Shown piece after piece: positions 1 through 8,271 of a stretch of DNA of 64,000 nt. This DNA comes from CADEED01 sp035502995 (GTDB lineage: Bacteria > Pseudomonadota > Gammaproteobacteria > Steroidobacterales > Steroidobacteraceae): the NCBI GenBank assembly GCA_035502995.1, contig DATJTW010000006.1, positions 1 through 64,000 on the forward strand, written 5' to 3'. Position 1 is the stretch's first letter; each line of letters opens with the position of its first letter. The notes below the pieces were generated by a model that worked only from the letters and a program-made list of their open reading frames with translations, did no database searches and had not been told where the DNA came from. Both the position numbers and the translations under genes were made by a program.

Positions 1-360
1 GGCCTCTCGATGGAAGAAGCCGGCCGTGCGAAGAAGGAAGGCGGTCTGCCGGGCAACTTCCAGGCGGAAGTGCTCGACCCCTTCATCGACGACATGACCC
101 AGCAGGTCAGCCGTTCGCTGCAGTTCTATCTCGCGTCGGGCTCGGGCCGCGACCAGCCGGAGAAGATCCTGATCTGCGGCGGTTGCGCGAACATCTCGGG
201 CGTCTCCGACGTCATCTCGAGCCGCGTCGGCATCTCCGCGGAGAAGGGCGACCCGCTCGGCCAGATGAAACTCTCCTCGCGCGCCAAGGCGCAGGCAGTG
301 GCGCGTGACGCCACGGCGCTGCTCACGGCCTGCGGCCTCGCACTGCGGAGCTTCGACTAA
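1..360 (+). CDS. pilM: Type IV pilus assembly protein PilM, 3' end (partial)
   Basis: Only the last 119 residues are present; the reading frame is open from base 1. PilM is an actin-like ATPase-fold protein on the cytoplasmic face of the inner membrane that binds the N-terminus of PilN. The visible part carries a glycine-rich nucleotide-binding loop of the actin-like fold (ILICGGCANISG) and the family's usual ending with a DATALLTACGLALR stretch. The stop codon TAA shares its last base with the pilN start (TAATG at 358-362), as expected for translational coupling in a pilMNOPQ operon. The assignment is secure from the operon context. Confidence 0.93.
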   Translation, partial: GLSMEEAGRAKKEGGLPGNFQAEVLDPFIDDMTQQVSRSLQFYLASGSGRDQPEKILICGGCANISGVSDVISSRVGISAEKGDPLGQMKLSSRAKAQAVARDATALLTACGLALRSFD

Positions 361-956
361 TGCCTCGCATAAACCTACTTCCCTGGCGCGATGAAGAGCG
401 CAAAGAGCGAAAGGTCAAGTTCCTCGTCGCTCTCGGTGGCGCGGCGATCGGCGCGGCGCTGACGGCATTCGTCGGCTACCTGCTGATGGATTCGATGGTC
501 AGCGCGCAGGACATGCGCAACGCGAAGCTGAAGGAAGAGATCGCGGAGCTCGACAAGCAGATCGAGAAGATCAACAGCCTCGAGGCCGACAAGGCGCGCT
601 TCATCGCGCGCATGGAAGTCATCGAGAAGCTGCAGCGTTCGCGTCCCGAGATCGTGCACATCTTCGACGAGATTGCGAAGCAGCTGCCGGATGGCGTGTA
701 TCTCACGGGCATCACGCAGAACGGCACGCGTCTCAAGTTCGAAGGCGTCGCTCAATCGTCGACCCGCGTGTCCGCATTCATGCGGAACATCGACGGTTCG
801 AGCTATCTCAAGAACCCCGAGCTCGAAGTGGTCGAGACGAAGAAGGACGCCGTCGTCGGCGCCACCTTCGTGCTGTATGCAGACCAGAGCGGCGGCGCCG
901 ATGCCGACGCCGAGGCGGCCAACAAACCGAAGCGCCGCGTCGCGGTGGGGGGCTGA
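360..956 (+). CDS. pilN: Type IV pilus assembly protein PilN
   Basis: 198 residues, a normal length for PilN. It opens with the conserved PRINLLPWR motif, which docks into PilM. One membrane segment follows at about residues 20-45, then a charged heptad-like region (about 50-85) and a periplasmic ferredoxin-like domain. PilN pairs with PilO to form the inner-membrane alignment complex of the pilus machine. It starts on the last base of the pilM stop codon and ends three bases before pilO, so it is clearly co-transcribed. The C-terminus is rich in Ala, Lys and Arg. Confidence 0.95.
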   Translation: MPRINLLPWRDEERKERKVKFLVALGGAAIGAALTAFVGYLLMDSMVSAQDMRNAKLKEEIAELDKQIEKINSLEADKARFIARMEVIEKLQRSRPEIVHIFDEIAKQLPDGVYLTGITQNGTRLKFEGVAQSSTRVSAFMRNIDGSSYLKNPELEVVETKKDAVVGATFVLYADQSGGADADAEAANKPKRRVAVGG

Positions 957-959
957 TCC

Positions 960-1601
960 ATGAGCCTGGTAGACGATCTCAAGTCACTCGATCCGAATGA
1001 CCCGGGTCGCTGGCCGTTTCCGGTTCGCGCCGGCGCGGTCGGGTTGTGCTTCGTGCTGGTGTCCGCCCTGCTGTTCTATTTCCTGGTCTGGTCCGACCAG
1101 AAGCCGATCCTCGACCAGAAGGCGTCGGAAGAGCTCGAGCTGCGCTCGCAGTTCAAGACCAAGCATTCCAAGGCCGTGAACCTGGCCGTGTACCAGCAGC
1201 AGCTCGCGGACATCGAGCGTTCGTTCGGCGCGTTGCTGCGCCAGCTGCCGGGCCGCACCGAAGTGCCCAACCTGCTCGTCGACATCTCGCAGGTCGGCGT
1301 CGGCGCGGGTCTCGAAGAGAAGCTGTTCCAGCCGTCGCCGGAAGTGAAGAAGGACTTCTACGCGGAGCTGCCGATCAAGATCAAGCTGTCGGGCTCGTAT
1401 CACCAGATGGGCGAGTTCGTGAGCGGCATCGCCGCGTTGCCGCGCATCGTCACGTTGCACGACATCGTGATCAAACCGGATACGAAGGACGCCTACGACG
1501 TGTTGTCGCTCGAGCTCACGGCGAAGACCTTCCGCTACCTCGATGACGCCGAAGTCGCCGAGGCCGAGAAGAGCAAGGCCCCGGTGCGGCCGCAGGGTTA
1601 A
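960..1601 (+). CDS. pilO: Type IV pilus assembly protein PilO
   Basis: 213 residues. A short cytoplasmic N-terminus contains the LNPNDPGRWPFPVR-like block typical of PilO (here SLDPNDPGRWPFPVR). A single transmembrane helix follows at about residues 25-48, then a coiled-coil stretch and the periplasmic domain. PilO forms heterodimers with PilN and contacts the lipoprotein PilP, linking the inner-membrane platform to the secretin. It sits three bases downstream of pilN and three bases upstream of pilP in the same operon. Confidence 0.95.
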   Translation: MSLVDDLKSLDPNDPGRWPFPVRAGAVGLCFVLVSALLFYFLVWSDQKPILDQKASEELELRSQFKTKHSKAVNLAVYQQQLADIERSFGALLRQLPGRTEVPNLLVDISQVGVGAGLEEKLFQPSPEVKKDFYAELPIKIKLSGSYHQMGEFVSGIAALPRIVTLHDIVIKPDTKDAYDVLSLELTAKTFRYLDDAEVAEAEKSKAPVRPQG

Positions 1602-1604
1602 CCT

Positions 1605-2126
1605 ATGTTTTCGAAACCGAAAAACAGTCTGCTTCTGATCGGCGCGTTGTGCGTGGCCGTGACCTCGCTCGCGGGTTGCTCGAGCAAGGACGACGAGCTC
1701 GAACAATACATCTCGGATACGAAGAAGGAGCCGGGTGGCCGCGTCGAGCCGCTGCCGGAGCTCAAGCCGTACGAAACCTACGCGTATGAATCCGTGAACA
1801 TGCGTTCGCCGTTCATGCCGGGTGGATCGGGCGGCGGCTCCGCCTCCGGACTGCGCCCCGACAATCGCCGCAACCGTGAATTCCTCGAGCAGTTCTCGCT
1901 CGACACGCTGCGCATGGTCGGAACTCTGAAGCTGGCCGATCGCACGTACGGCCTCGTCAAGACGAAAGATGGCCTCGTGCACCGCGTGCTGCCGGGTAAC
2001 TACCTTGGTCAGGCCGATGGCCGCGTGACCGATATAACGCCTTCGAAGATCAGTGTCGTGGAAATCGTTGCAGACGGACTCGGCGGGTACATGGAGCGCC
2101 CCGCCTCGCTCGCGCTGAACAATTAA
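1605..2126 (+). CDS. pilP: Type IV pilus assembly lipoprotein PilP
   Basis: 173 residues with a lipoprotein signal peptide: a hydrophobic stretch ending in the lipobox LAGC, so the mature protein should start at Cys25. The next part is an extended linker containing the family sequence YAYESVNMRSPF. The C-terminal beta-sandwich domain binds the N0 region of the secretin PilQ. PilP is the inner-membrane-anchored periplasmic link between PilNO and PilQ. It ends 20 bases before pilQ, in the usual position in the operon. Confidence 0.95.
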   Translation: MFSKPKNSLLLIGALCVAVTSLAGCSSKDDELEQYISDTKKEPGGRVEPLPELKPYETYAYESVNMRSPFMPGGSGGGSASGLRPDNRRNREFLEQFSLDTLRMVGTLKLADRTYGLVKTKDGLVHRVLPGNYLGQADGRVTDITPSKISVVEIVADGLGGYMERPASLALNN

Positions 2127-2146
2127 AGATCCACGCCAGGGAGTAG

Positions 2147-4342
2147 ATGCGAATGAACAAGACAAATTTCCGTCAACTGGCCGCCTCGACCCTGTTGTGG
2201 CTCGCTGCCTGCGCCATCGTCGCGCTGGCCAGCCAGGCCGCGAACGCGCAGGGCACGCCTAACAAGCTGGAATCGATCGATGTCCAGAATCTGGCCGGGC
2301 AGCAGTTGCAGCTGACGCTCCATCACTCGGCGCCCCCCGCCGAACCCGTGGCGTTCACCATCGACAATCCGGCGCGCATCTCGCTGGACCTGGCGAACAC
2401 CGCGCTGGCGCTGCCGTCGCGTCGCATCGACGTGCGCTCCGGCGGTGTCGACTCCGTGCTGGCCGCCGAAGCCGCCGGCCGCACGCGCCTCGTCCTGAAC
2501 CTCGACCGCCTGATGCCGTACACCACGCGCGTCTCCGGCAACGACGTCATCCTCCTCATCGGCGGTGCGGCGTCTTCGCCGACCGTCGCCGCCGCCGCTT
2601 CGTCGGGCGCCTCCGGTTCGCCGGTGCCGCGCGCTGTCGCGGCGCCGAGCGGTGCTCGTGCCATCCGCGGCATCGATTTCCGTCGCGGTGCCGGTGGCAC
2701 CGGTCGCGTCATCGTGCGCCTCTCCGATCCGCGCACGCCGGTCAGCTTGCGTCAGCTCGGCAACCAGATCGTCGTCGATTTCGCTGGCGCCGAAGTGGCC
2801 AGCAACCTCGCCCGCCGCTACGACGCGGGTGACTTCGCCACGCCCGTGACCGGATTCGACGTCGTGCGCGTCGGCGACGGCGTGCGCCTCGCGATCAGCG
2901 CGGCCGGCGACTTCGAACAGCTCGCCTACCAGTCCGACGACCAGTACGTCGTCGAAGTGCAGCCGGCCCGCAAGGCCGCGCAGAAGCTCGAGGACAAGCC
3001 GGTGTACACCGGCGAGCGCCTCACGCTGAACTTCCAGGACATCGAGACGCGCGCCGTATTGCAGCTCCTCGCGGATGCCAGCGGCCAGAACATCGTCGTC
3101 TCCGACTCGGTGCAGGGCAGCGTCACGCTGCGTCTGCAGAACGTGCCGTGGGACCAGGCGCTGGACATCGTCCTGCGCACCAAGGGCCTCGACAAGCGTC
3201 GCAACGACAACGTCATCATCGTCGCGCCGACGGAAGAGCTCGCTGCCCGCGAGAAGGCGGAGCTCGCCGCCCGCGCCGACGTGCAGGATCTCGCGCCGCT
3301 GCGCTCCGAGTACCTGCAGGTCAACTACGCGAAGGCCGAGGATCTCGCCGCCCTGATCAAGACGCAGGGTGAGGGTGGTCTGCTCTCCAAGCGCGGTTCG
3401 GTCTCGGTCGACGAACGCACGAACACGTTGCTGCTGCAGGATTCCGCGGATCGTCTCGACGACATCCGCCGCCTCGTCGGCACGCTCGACATCCCGATCC
3501 GCCAGGTGCAGATCGAAGCGCGCATCGTCATCGTCAGCGACGACTTCTCGCGCGAGCTCGGTGCCCGCGCCGGCTTCTCGGGCTTCGACTTCTTCGGCGG
3601 CAACAACATGGGTTACACCAGCGGCTCCGCGCTGGCCAACGACCAGGCCCTCGGTGATTTCCTCGATCGTCTCAGCGACGACGACAACACCAACAACGGC
3701 CCGCCGGCGTTCATCGGTTCGGAAGACATCAACACGCCGCCGGCGCGTTACAACGTGAACCTCCCGGTGGCCAGCCCCGCCGGCAGCCTCGCGTACATGC
3801 TGCTCGGCAAGGACTTCCTGATCGACCTCGAGCTCTCGGCCGCGCAGGCCGAAGGCCGCGGCGAAGTCATCTCGACCCCGCGCGTCGTCACGGCGAACCA
3901 GCGCGAAGCGGTGATCGAGCAGGGCACGGAAATCCCGTACCAGGAATCGGCCTCGTCGGGCGCCACCACGATCTCCTTCAAGAAGGCCGTGCTGTCGCTG
4001 AAGGTCACGCCGCAGGTGACGCCTGACAACCGCATCATTCTCGACCTCAACGTCAAGAAGGACAGCGTCGGCCAGGTCATCGTCGGCGGCGCGGGCCAGC
4101 AGATCCCGTCGATCGACACGCGCACGATCACGACGCAGGTGCTGGTGAACGACGGTCAGACCGTCGTGCTCGGCGGCATCCTCGAGACGGAGCGTCGCGA
4201 GACCGAGAAGAAGGTCCCGTACCTCGGCGACGTGCCGGTGCTGGGCCGCCTCTTCAAGACCACCGGCAAGTCCAACAACAAGGACGAGCTGCTGATCTTC
4301 GTCACGCCGAAGATCCTGCGCGAAGGCGTCAACGTCTACTGA
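2147..4342 (+). CDS. pilQ: Type IV pilus outer-membrane secretin PilQ
   Basis: 731 residues, in the normal range. It has an N-terminal signal peptide ending near AANAQG, two AMIN domains (about residues 35-280) that bind peptidoglycan, a secretin/TonB short N-terminal domain (about 295-365), an N1 domain (about 390-460) and the C-terminal secretin barrel domain (about 480-730). The barrel contains the secretin signature around VPYLGDVPVLGRLFK. PilQ forms the outer-membrane gate for the pilus fibre. The ATG at 2147 follows an AGGGAG ribosome-binding site; a second ATG six bases on is a possible alternative. It is the last pil gene of the operon. Confidence 0.96.
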   Translation: MRMNKTNFRQLAASTLLWLAACAIVALASQAANAQGTPNKLESIDVQNLAGQQLQLTLHHSAPPAEPVAFTIDNPARISLDLANTALALPSRRIDVRSGGVDSVLAAEAAGRTRLVLNLDRLMPYTTRVSGNDVILLIGGAASSPTVAAAASSGASGSPVPRAVAAPSGARAIRGIDFRRGAGGTGRVIVRLSDPRTPVSLRQLGNQIVVDFAGAEVASNLARRYDAGDFATPVTGFDVVRVGDGVRLAISAAGDFEQLAYQSDDQYVVEVQPARKAAQKLEDKPVYTGERLTLNFQDIETRAVLQLLADASGQNIVVSDSVQGSVTLRLQNVPWDQALDIVLRTKGLDKRRNDNVIIVAPTEELAAREKAELAARADVQDLAPLRSEYLQVNYAKAEDLAALIKTQGEGGLLSKRGSVSVDERTNTLLLQDSADRLDDIRRLVGTLDIPIRQVQIEARIVIVSDDFSRELGARAGFSGFDFFGGNNMGYTSGSALANDQALGDFLDRLSDDDNTNNGPPAFIGSEDINTPPARYNVNLPVASPAGSLAYMLLGKDFLIDLELSAAQAEGRGEVISTPRVVTANQREAVIEQGTEIPYQESASSGATTISFKKAVLSLKVTPQVTPDNRIILDLNVKKDSVGQVIVGGAGQQIPSIDTRTITTQVLVNDGQTVVLGGILETERRETEKKVPYLGDVPVLGRLFKTTGKSNNKDELLIFVTPKILREGVNVY

Positions 4343-4362
4343 TCGCCCGCGCCTGACGATTC

Positions 4363-4400
4363 AGCGGCCGCCCCCGTCCTCGTGACGCGGGCGGCCGCTT
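4363..4400 (+). terminator. Inverted repeat between pilQ and aroK, possible terminator
   Basis: Perfect 11-bp arms (AGCGGCCGCCC at 4363-4373 and its reverse complement at 4389-4399) are separated by 15 bases. They lie 20 bases after the pilQ stop and before aroK. The stem is very GC-rich but is followed only by a short TTCATTT tract, so termination would be partial. The hairpin may attenuate read-through from the pilus genes into aroK-aroB. Confidence 0.5.
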
Positions 4401-4424
4401 CATTTCCGCTATGCTCCGCGCGCG

Positions 4425-4952
4425 ATGTCGCCGCGCACCTCCAACGTATTCCTGATCGGCCCCATGGGCTCCGGCAAGACCGCCGTGGGCAAGCACCTGT
4501 CGCGGCTGCTGCGCGCGCCGTTCCGCGACAGCGATGCCGAGATCGAGTCGCGCACCGGTGTGGACATCTCGTACATCTTCTCGCGTGAGGGTGAAGCCGG
4601 CTTCCGTCAGCGCGAGCGCGAGGTCATCGAGGACGTCACCCGCGAGAACCCCATCGTGCTCGCCACGGGCGGCGGAGCGATCCTGCTGCCGGAGAACCGC
4701 GTGGCGCTGCAGGAACGCGGCTTCGTCGTGTACCTGCGCACGTCGATCGATCAGCAGGCGGAGCGGGTCCGCCAGGGCCGCAATCGTCCGCTGCTGCACG
4801 ACGTGGATCCCGTCACCAAGCTGACCGAGCTCATGGCGGTCCGGGCGCCGCTGTACGAATCACTCGCCGATTTCACGATCGCCACGGATGGCCGGAAGGT
4901 CCACGTCGTCGCGGATGCCATCGTGATCGCCTTCAGGGCGGCGCAGGACTGA
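4425..4952 (+). CDS. aroK: Shikimate kinase
   Basis: 175 residues. It phosphorylates shikimate with ATP in aromatic amino acid synthesis. Visible motifs are the Walker A loop GPMGSGKT (residues 12-19), the DSDAEIE segment with the shikimate-binding aspartate, the GGGAIL loop and the lid arginine region RNRPLLH. The start ATG at 4425 fits the N-terminus of the family (SNVFLIGPMGSGKT). pilQ-aroK-aroB is a widely conserved gammaproteobacterial order, and aroB follows 25 bases after the stop. Confidence 0.95.
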   Translation: MSPRTSNVFLIGPMGSGKTAVGKHLSRLLRAPFRDSDAEIESRTGVDISYIFSREGEAGFRQREREVIEDVTRENPIVLATGGGAILLPENRVALQERGFVVYLRTSIDQQAERVRQGRNRPLLHDVDPVTKLTELMAVRAPLYESLADFTIATDGRKVHVVADAIVIAFRAAQD

Positions 4953-4977
4953 CGGTCCGCCCGCATATAATCGCGCC

Positions 4978-6054
4978 GTGCAAAGAATCGACGTCAGCCT
5001 GGGCAACCGCAGTTATCCGATCTTCATCGGCGCGGGTGCCATGGCACTCCAGGCCGAGATCGACAAGGCGATCCCGTCCCGCGACGTGCTGGTGGTGACC
5101 AATACGACCGTCGGCCCGCTGTATTCGGCGAAGCTCGTGGCGGCGCTGGCGCCGCGACGCTGCATCGAGGTGTCGTTGCCGGATGGAGAGGTCCACAAGA
5201 CTCTCGCGAACGTCTCGCGGATGCTCGACGTGCTCGTGGCCAACCGGTTCGCCCGCGATGCGACCGTCGTCGCGCTGGGTGGCGGCGTCGTCGGCGACAT
5301 GGCCGGGTTCGCGGCCGCCTGCTACCAGCGCGGCATCCCGTTCGTGCAGGTGCCGACCACGCTGCTGTCGCAGGTGGATTCCTCGGTCGGCGGCAAGACC
5401 GGCGTGAATCATCCCGGCGGCAAGAATCTCATCGGCGCCTTCCACCAGCCCGCGGCCGTTTTCGCCGATACCGACACGCTCGCCACGCTGCCCGATCGCG
5501 AACTGCGCGCCGGGCTGGCCGAGGTCATCAAGTACGGCTTGATCGTCGATCGGCAATTCTTCGACTGGCTCGACGAGAACGCCGAGCGGCTGCTGGCGCG
5601 CGATACCGTGGCGCTGACGCACGCGATCAAGCGTTCCTGCGAAGTGAAGGCCGAGATCGTCGCGCGCGACGAGCACGAACGCGGCGACCGTGCGCTGCTC
5701 AACCTCGGCCACACGTTCGGTCACGCCATCGAGAGCGCGACCAACTACTCCACGTGGCTGCACGGCGAGGCCGTGGGCGCCGGCATGCTGCTCGCGGCGG
5801 ACGTGTCACAGCGGCTCGGCTGGGTCAGCGCGGCCGACGTCGCCAGTGTCGAGCGTGTGTTGCAGAAGTTCGGGCTGCGTACCGACGTGCGTTCGTTGCC
5901 AGCATCGACCATCGCCGAGAACATGAAGATCGACAAGAAGGTGGCCGCGGGCCGAATCCGGCTGGTACTCCTCAAGGGCATCGGCAAAGCCGTTGTCACC
6001 GGCGATTACGACGACGCTGCGTTGCGGGAGACGCTGCGGACGCGTTGCGGTTGA
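4978..6054 (+). CDS. aroB: 3-dehydroquinate synthase
   Basis: 358 residues with a GTG start. It converts DAHP to 3-dehydroquinate, the second step of the shikimate pathway, using NAD and a divalent metal. Diagnostic motifs are the glycine-rich NAD loop GGGVVGDMAGF, the VDSSVGGKTGVNH block with substrate and metal ligands, the EVIKYGLI motif, and the metal-binding histidines in LGHTFGHAIE and LHGEAV. Length and motif order are normal. It lies between aroK and dgt, three bases before the latter. Confidence 0.96.
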   Translation: MQRIDVSLGNRSYPIFIGAGAMALQAEIDKAIPSRDVLVVTNTTVGPLYSAKLVAALAPRRCIEVSLPDGEVHKTLANVSRMLDVLVANRFARDATVVALGGGVVGDMAGFAAACYQRGIPFVQVPTTLLSQVDSSVGGKTGVNHPGGKNLIGAFHQPAAVFADTDTLATLPDRELRAGLAEVIKYGLIVDRQFFDWLDENAERLLARDTVALTHAIKRSCEVKAEIVARDEHERGDRALLNLGHTFGHAIESATNYSTWLHGEAVGAGMLLAADVSQRLGWVSAADVASVERVLQKFGLRTDVRSLPASTIAENMKIDKKVAAGRIRLVLLKGIGKAVVTGDYDDAALRETLRTRCG

Positions 6055-6057
6055 CGG

Positions 6058-7200
6058 ATGAGCGAGTCGCTCGCGCCGTACGCCGCGATCGATGAACGCA
6101 GCCGCGGCCGCCGTTTTCCGGAGCCGCCACCGCGAATCCGCAGCGAGTTCCAGCGGGATCGTGACCGCATCATCCATTCGAACGCGTTCCGGCGTCTCGT
6201 CTACAAGACGCAGGTGTTCGTCAATCACGAGGGCGACCTCTACCGGACGCGCATCACGCACTCGCTCGAGGTGGCGCAGATCGCGCGCACCGTGGCGCGA
6301 GCGCTGGACATCAACGAGACGCTGACCGAAGCCATCTGCCTCGCGCACGACCTCGGCCATACCCCGTTCGGTCACGCCGGCCAAGACGCGCTCAACGAAT
6401 GCATGCGCGATTACGGTGGCTTCGAGCACAACCTGCAGTCGCTGCGGGTCGTCGACGAGCTCGAGGAACGCTACGCGGCGTTTTCCGGACTCAACCTCAC
6501 GTTCGAATGCCGTGAGGGCGTGCTCAAGCACTGTTCGGTGGCCGATGCCCGCAAGCTCGGCGATGTCGGCGAGCGGTTCCTCAACCGCACCCAGCCCGGG
6601 CTCGAGGCGCAGCTCGCGAACCTCGCCGATGCCATCGCCTACAACAATCACGACGTGGACGACGGTGTGCGCGCCGGGCTGCTGAACGTAGAGGATCTTC
6701 GCGGCGTGCGCGTCTTCGAACATTGCCATAGCGAGGTTGTCGCGAAGTACCCCGAGGCCCCGGCCCGGCGGCAGCTCTACGAGACGATCCGTTGCATGGT
6801 TGGACGGTTGGTCAATGACGTCATCGTGCAGTCCAGCAAGAACATCGCGGCGGCAGGCGTGGACAGCATCGATGCCGTGCGCAAACAACCGCGGCCGCTG
6901 ATCTCGCTCAGCGAAGGAATGCTGGAAGAGCACCAGGAATTGAAGCGTTTCCTGCGCGCGAAGCTCTACAATCACCCCAAGGTCAGGGAAGTCATGGATG
7001 AAGCCCGCGCCACTCTCAGGATGTTGTTCGAGGCGTATCTCGGTGACCCGTCACTCTTGCCTACCGAACACCAGGCCCTCGTCGCCCGTGCAGACGCCGA
7101 TGGCGGAATGGCCGCGCGCGCGCGCGTGGTGGCGGATTATGTGGCGGGGATGACGGATAGGTTTGCCTACGTTGAAAAAGCGCGGGTAACTAATAGTTAG
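6058..7200 (+). CDS. dgt: Deoxyguanosinetriphosphate triphosphohydrolase-like protein
   Basis: 380 residues, the size of the short dGTPase-like family (shorter than E. coli Dgt). It is an HD-superfamily metallohydrolase that releases tripolyphosphate from dNTPs. Visible are the RTRITHSLEVAQIAR helix, the HD motif in CLAHDLGHTPFGHAGQ and the later NNHDVDDG aspartate. It begins three bases after aroB, so it belongs to the same transcript. Its last bases become AT-rich and lead into the lower-GC island that follows, which suggests that the island boundary lies at or just after this stop codon. Confidence 0.9.
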   Translation: MSESLAPYAAIDERSRGRRFPEPPPRIRSEFQRDRDRIIHSNAFRRLVYKTQVFVNHEGDLYRTRITHSLEVAQIARTVARALDINETLTEAICLAHDLGHTPFGHAGQDALNECMRDYGGFEHNLQSLRVVDELEERYAAFSGLNLTFECREGVLKHCSVADARKLGDVGERFLNRTQPGLEAQLANLADAIAYNNHDVDDGVRAGLLNVEDLRGVRVFEHCHSEVVAKYPEAPARRQLYETIRCMVGRLVNDVIVQSSKNIAAAGVDSIDAVRKQPRPLISLSEGMLEEHQELKRFLRAKLYNHPKVREVMDEARATLRMLFEAYLGDPSLLPTEHQALVARADADGGMAARARVVADYVAGMTDRFAYVEKARVTNS

Positions 7201-7237
7201 AGCGCAATTAGATCGAAAGATTACTGGAACGATTGAC

Positions 7238-8095
7238 ATGCCTAGTACCTCTCGCGAACACCTTCTATATGCTTTTCGTCGCGTGCTCAGGCCACTCATC
7301 CGAATTCTCATCCGATCGGGAGTCCGATATGACGATTTTCTGGAATTGGTTAGAGGCGTCTACGTAGAAAGTGCGATTCGAGATGGCATTGGCGGAAACT
7401 CCAAGCCGACTCGAGCAAAGGTCTCGCTATCGACCGGCGTCCCGAGGCGAGATGTCGATAGATACATCGACAACGACGGAGCGTTGCCCGGCGCACCGAA
7501 GACGCTGACCAAGATTCTGTCCGAAGTACTAAACCGTTGGCACACTGACTCGCAGTTCGTCGGGCCATATGGGATTCCGTTGGAGCTAGAAGTTAGGAGC
7601 CAAAAGAATCGTTCTTTTTCAGAGTTGGTAGCTGCTGTAAGCCAACAAACGAATCCAAAAGATGTACTCGAGGAGTTAGTTCGACTTCGAGCCGTCATTT
7701 GGTCCGGCGATACACACGTTCGCGTCGTGTCGCGAGCGTTTATTCCTGTCGAAGAGATGTCTCCGGCCCAAATCGAATTCTTCGGGAACGCGTTGACGCG
7801 GCTTGCGCACACTCTTCAGTTCAACCTAGACAGCACCAATGTGGAGAAGCGCCTCGAGCGTTCTGTAATTGCCAACAAAGGTTTACCAAAAGAAGTCGTA
7901 CCCGTATTTCAAAAGTACGCCAGAGAGAAAGTTTCAGAACTGCTTATTGAGCTGGACAACTGGATCAGCCCGTATGCGAACCACATCGAACCTGACGGGA
8001 ATTTCGAGAGGATCGGCGTCGCCGTTTTTCAATTTGTGGATCCCACGGCCGAGCTATCGAAACTTTCCGATCACGTAGTCCCCGATTCTCACTAG
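7238..8095 (+). CDS. DUF6502-like protein with helix-turn-helix region (paralogue A)
   Basis: 285 residues, cytoplasmic, no signal peptide. It resembles the uncharacterised DUF6502 family as I remember it; no function is known to me. An N-terminal helical part carries an HTH-like segment (AKVSLSTGVPRRDVDRYI, about residues 60-80). A middle block follows with a conserved Trp (NRWHTDSQF) and a GIPLEL turn. The C-terminal block has a FFGNALTRLAHTL helix, KYAREKVSELLIELDNWI and a final GVAVFQFV strand. The middle and C-terminal blocks recur in the two genes at 9529 and 10397. It lies 37 bases after dgt, in DNA of clearly lower GC content. A regulatory or nucleic-acid-binding role is inference only. 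Confidence 0.7.
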   Translation: MPSTSREHLLYAFRRVLRPLIRILIRSGVRYDDFLELVRGVYVESAIRDGIGGNSKPTRAKVSLSTGVPRRDVDRYIDNDGALPGAPKTLTKILSEVLNRWHTDSQFVGPYGIPLELEVRSQKNRSFSELVAAVSQQTNPKDVLEELVRLRAVIWSGDTHVRVVSRAFIPVEEMSPAQIEFFGNALTRLAHTLQFNLDSTNVEKRLERSVIANKGLPKEVVPVFQKYAREKVSELLIELDNWISPYANHIEPDGNFERIGVAVFQFVDPTAELSKLSDHVVPDSH

Positions 8096-8103
8096 AGATT
8101 TGT

Positions 8104-8115
8104 ACCCTTAAGGGT
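8104..8115. promoter_or_regulatory. Perfect 12-bp palindrome upstream of the decapeptide-repeat gene
   Basis: ACCCTTAAGGGT is a perfect palindrome eight bases after the stop of paralogue A. A related half site (ACCCTTAGG) lies at 8179-8187. The 176-base gap 8096-8271 holds no gene and probably contains the promoter of the gene at 8272. The palindrome could be an operator, perhaps for one of the neighbouring HTH-like proteins, but this is a guess from position. Confidence 0.3.
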
Positions 8116-8271
8116 TTCTGGGCGCAAAATCTCGGCCCAGTGCAGCAAACTCGCATCAAGGGACTTTTGACTTAAACGACCCTTAGGACTACTGTTTGTG
8201 ACGTAGGTCTCGATTTTTCCTATGTTTAGTCGAGTGTTGTCCATCCCAAGGATCGGGCGCGGGGGCATCAA

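Noticed and set aside
4363..4400. NotI-like GCGGCCGC stretches as a mobile element end
   Set aside because: They are the two arms of one hairpin after pilQ, with no target duplication or transposase nearby.
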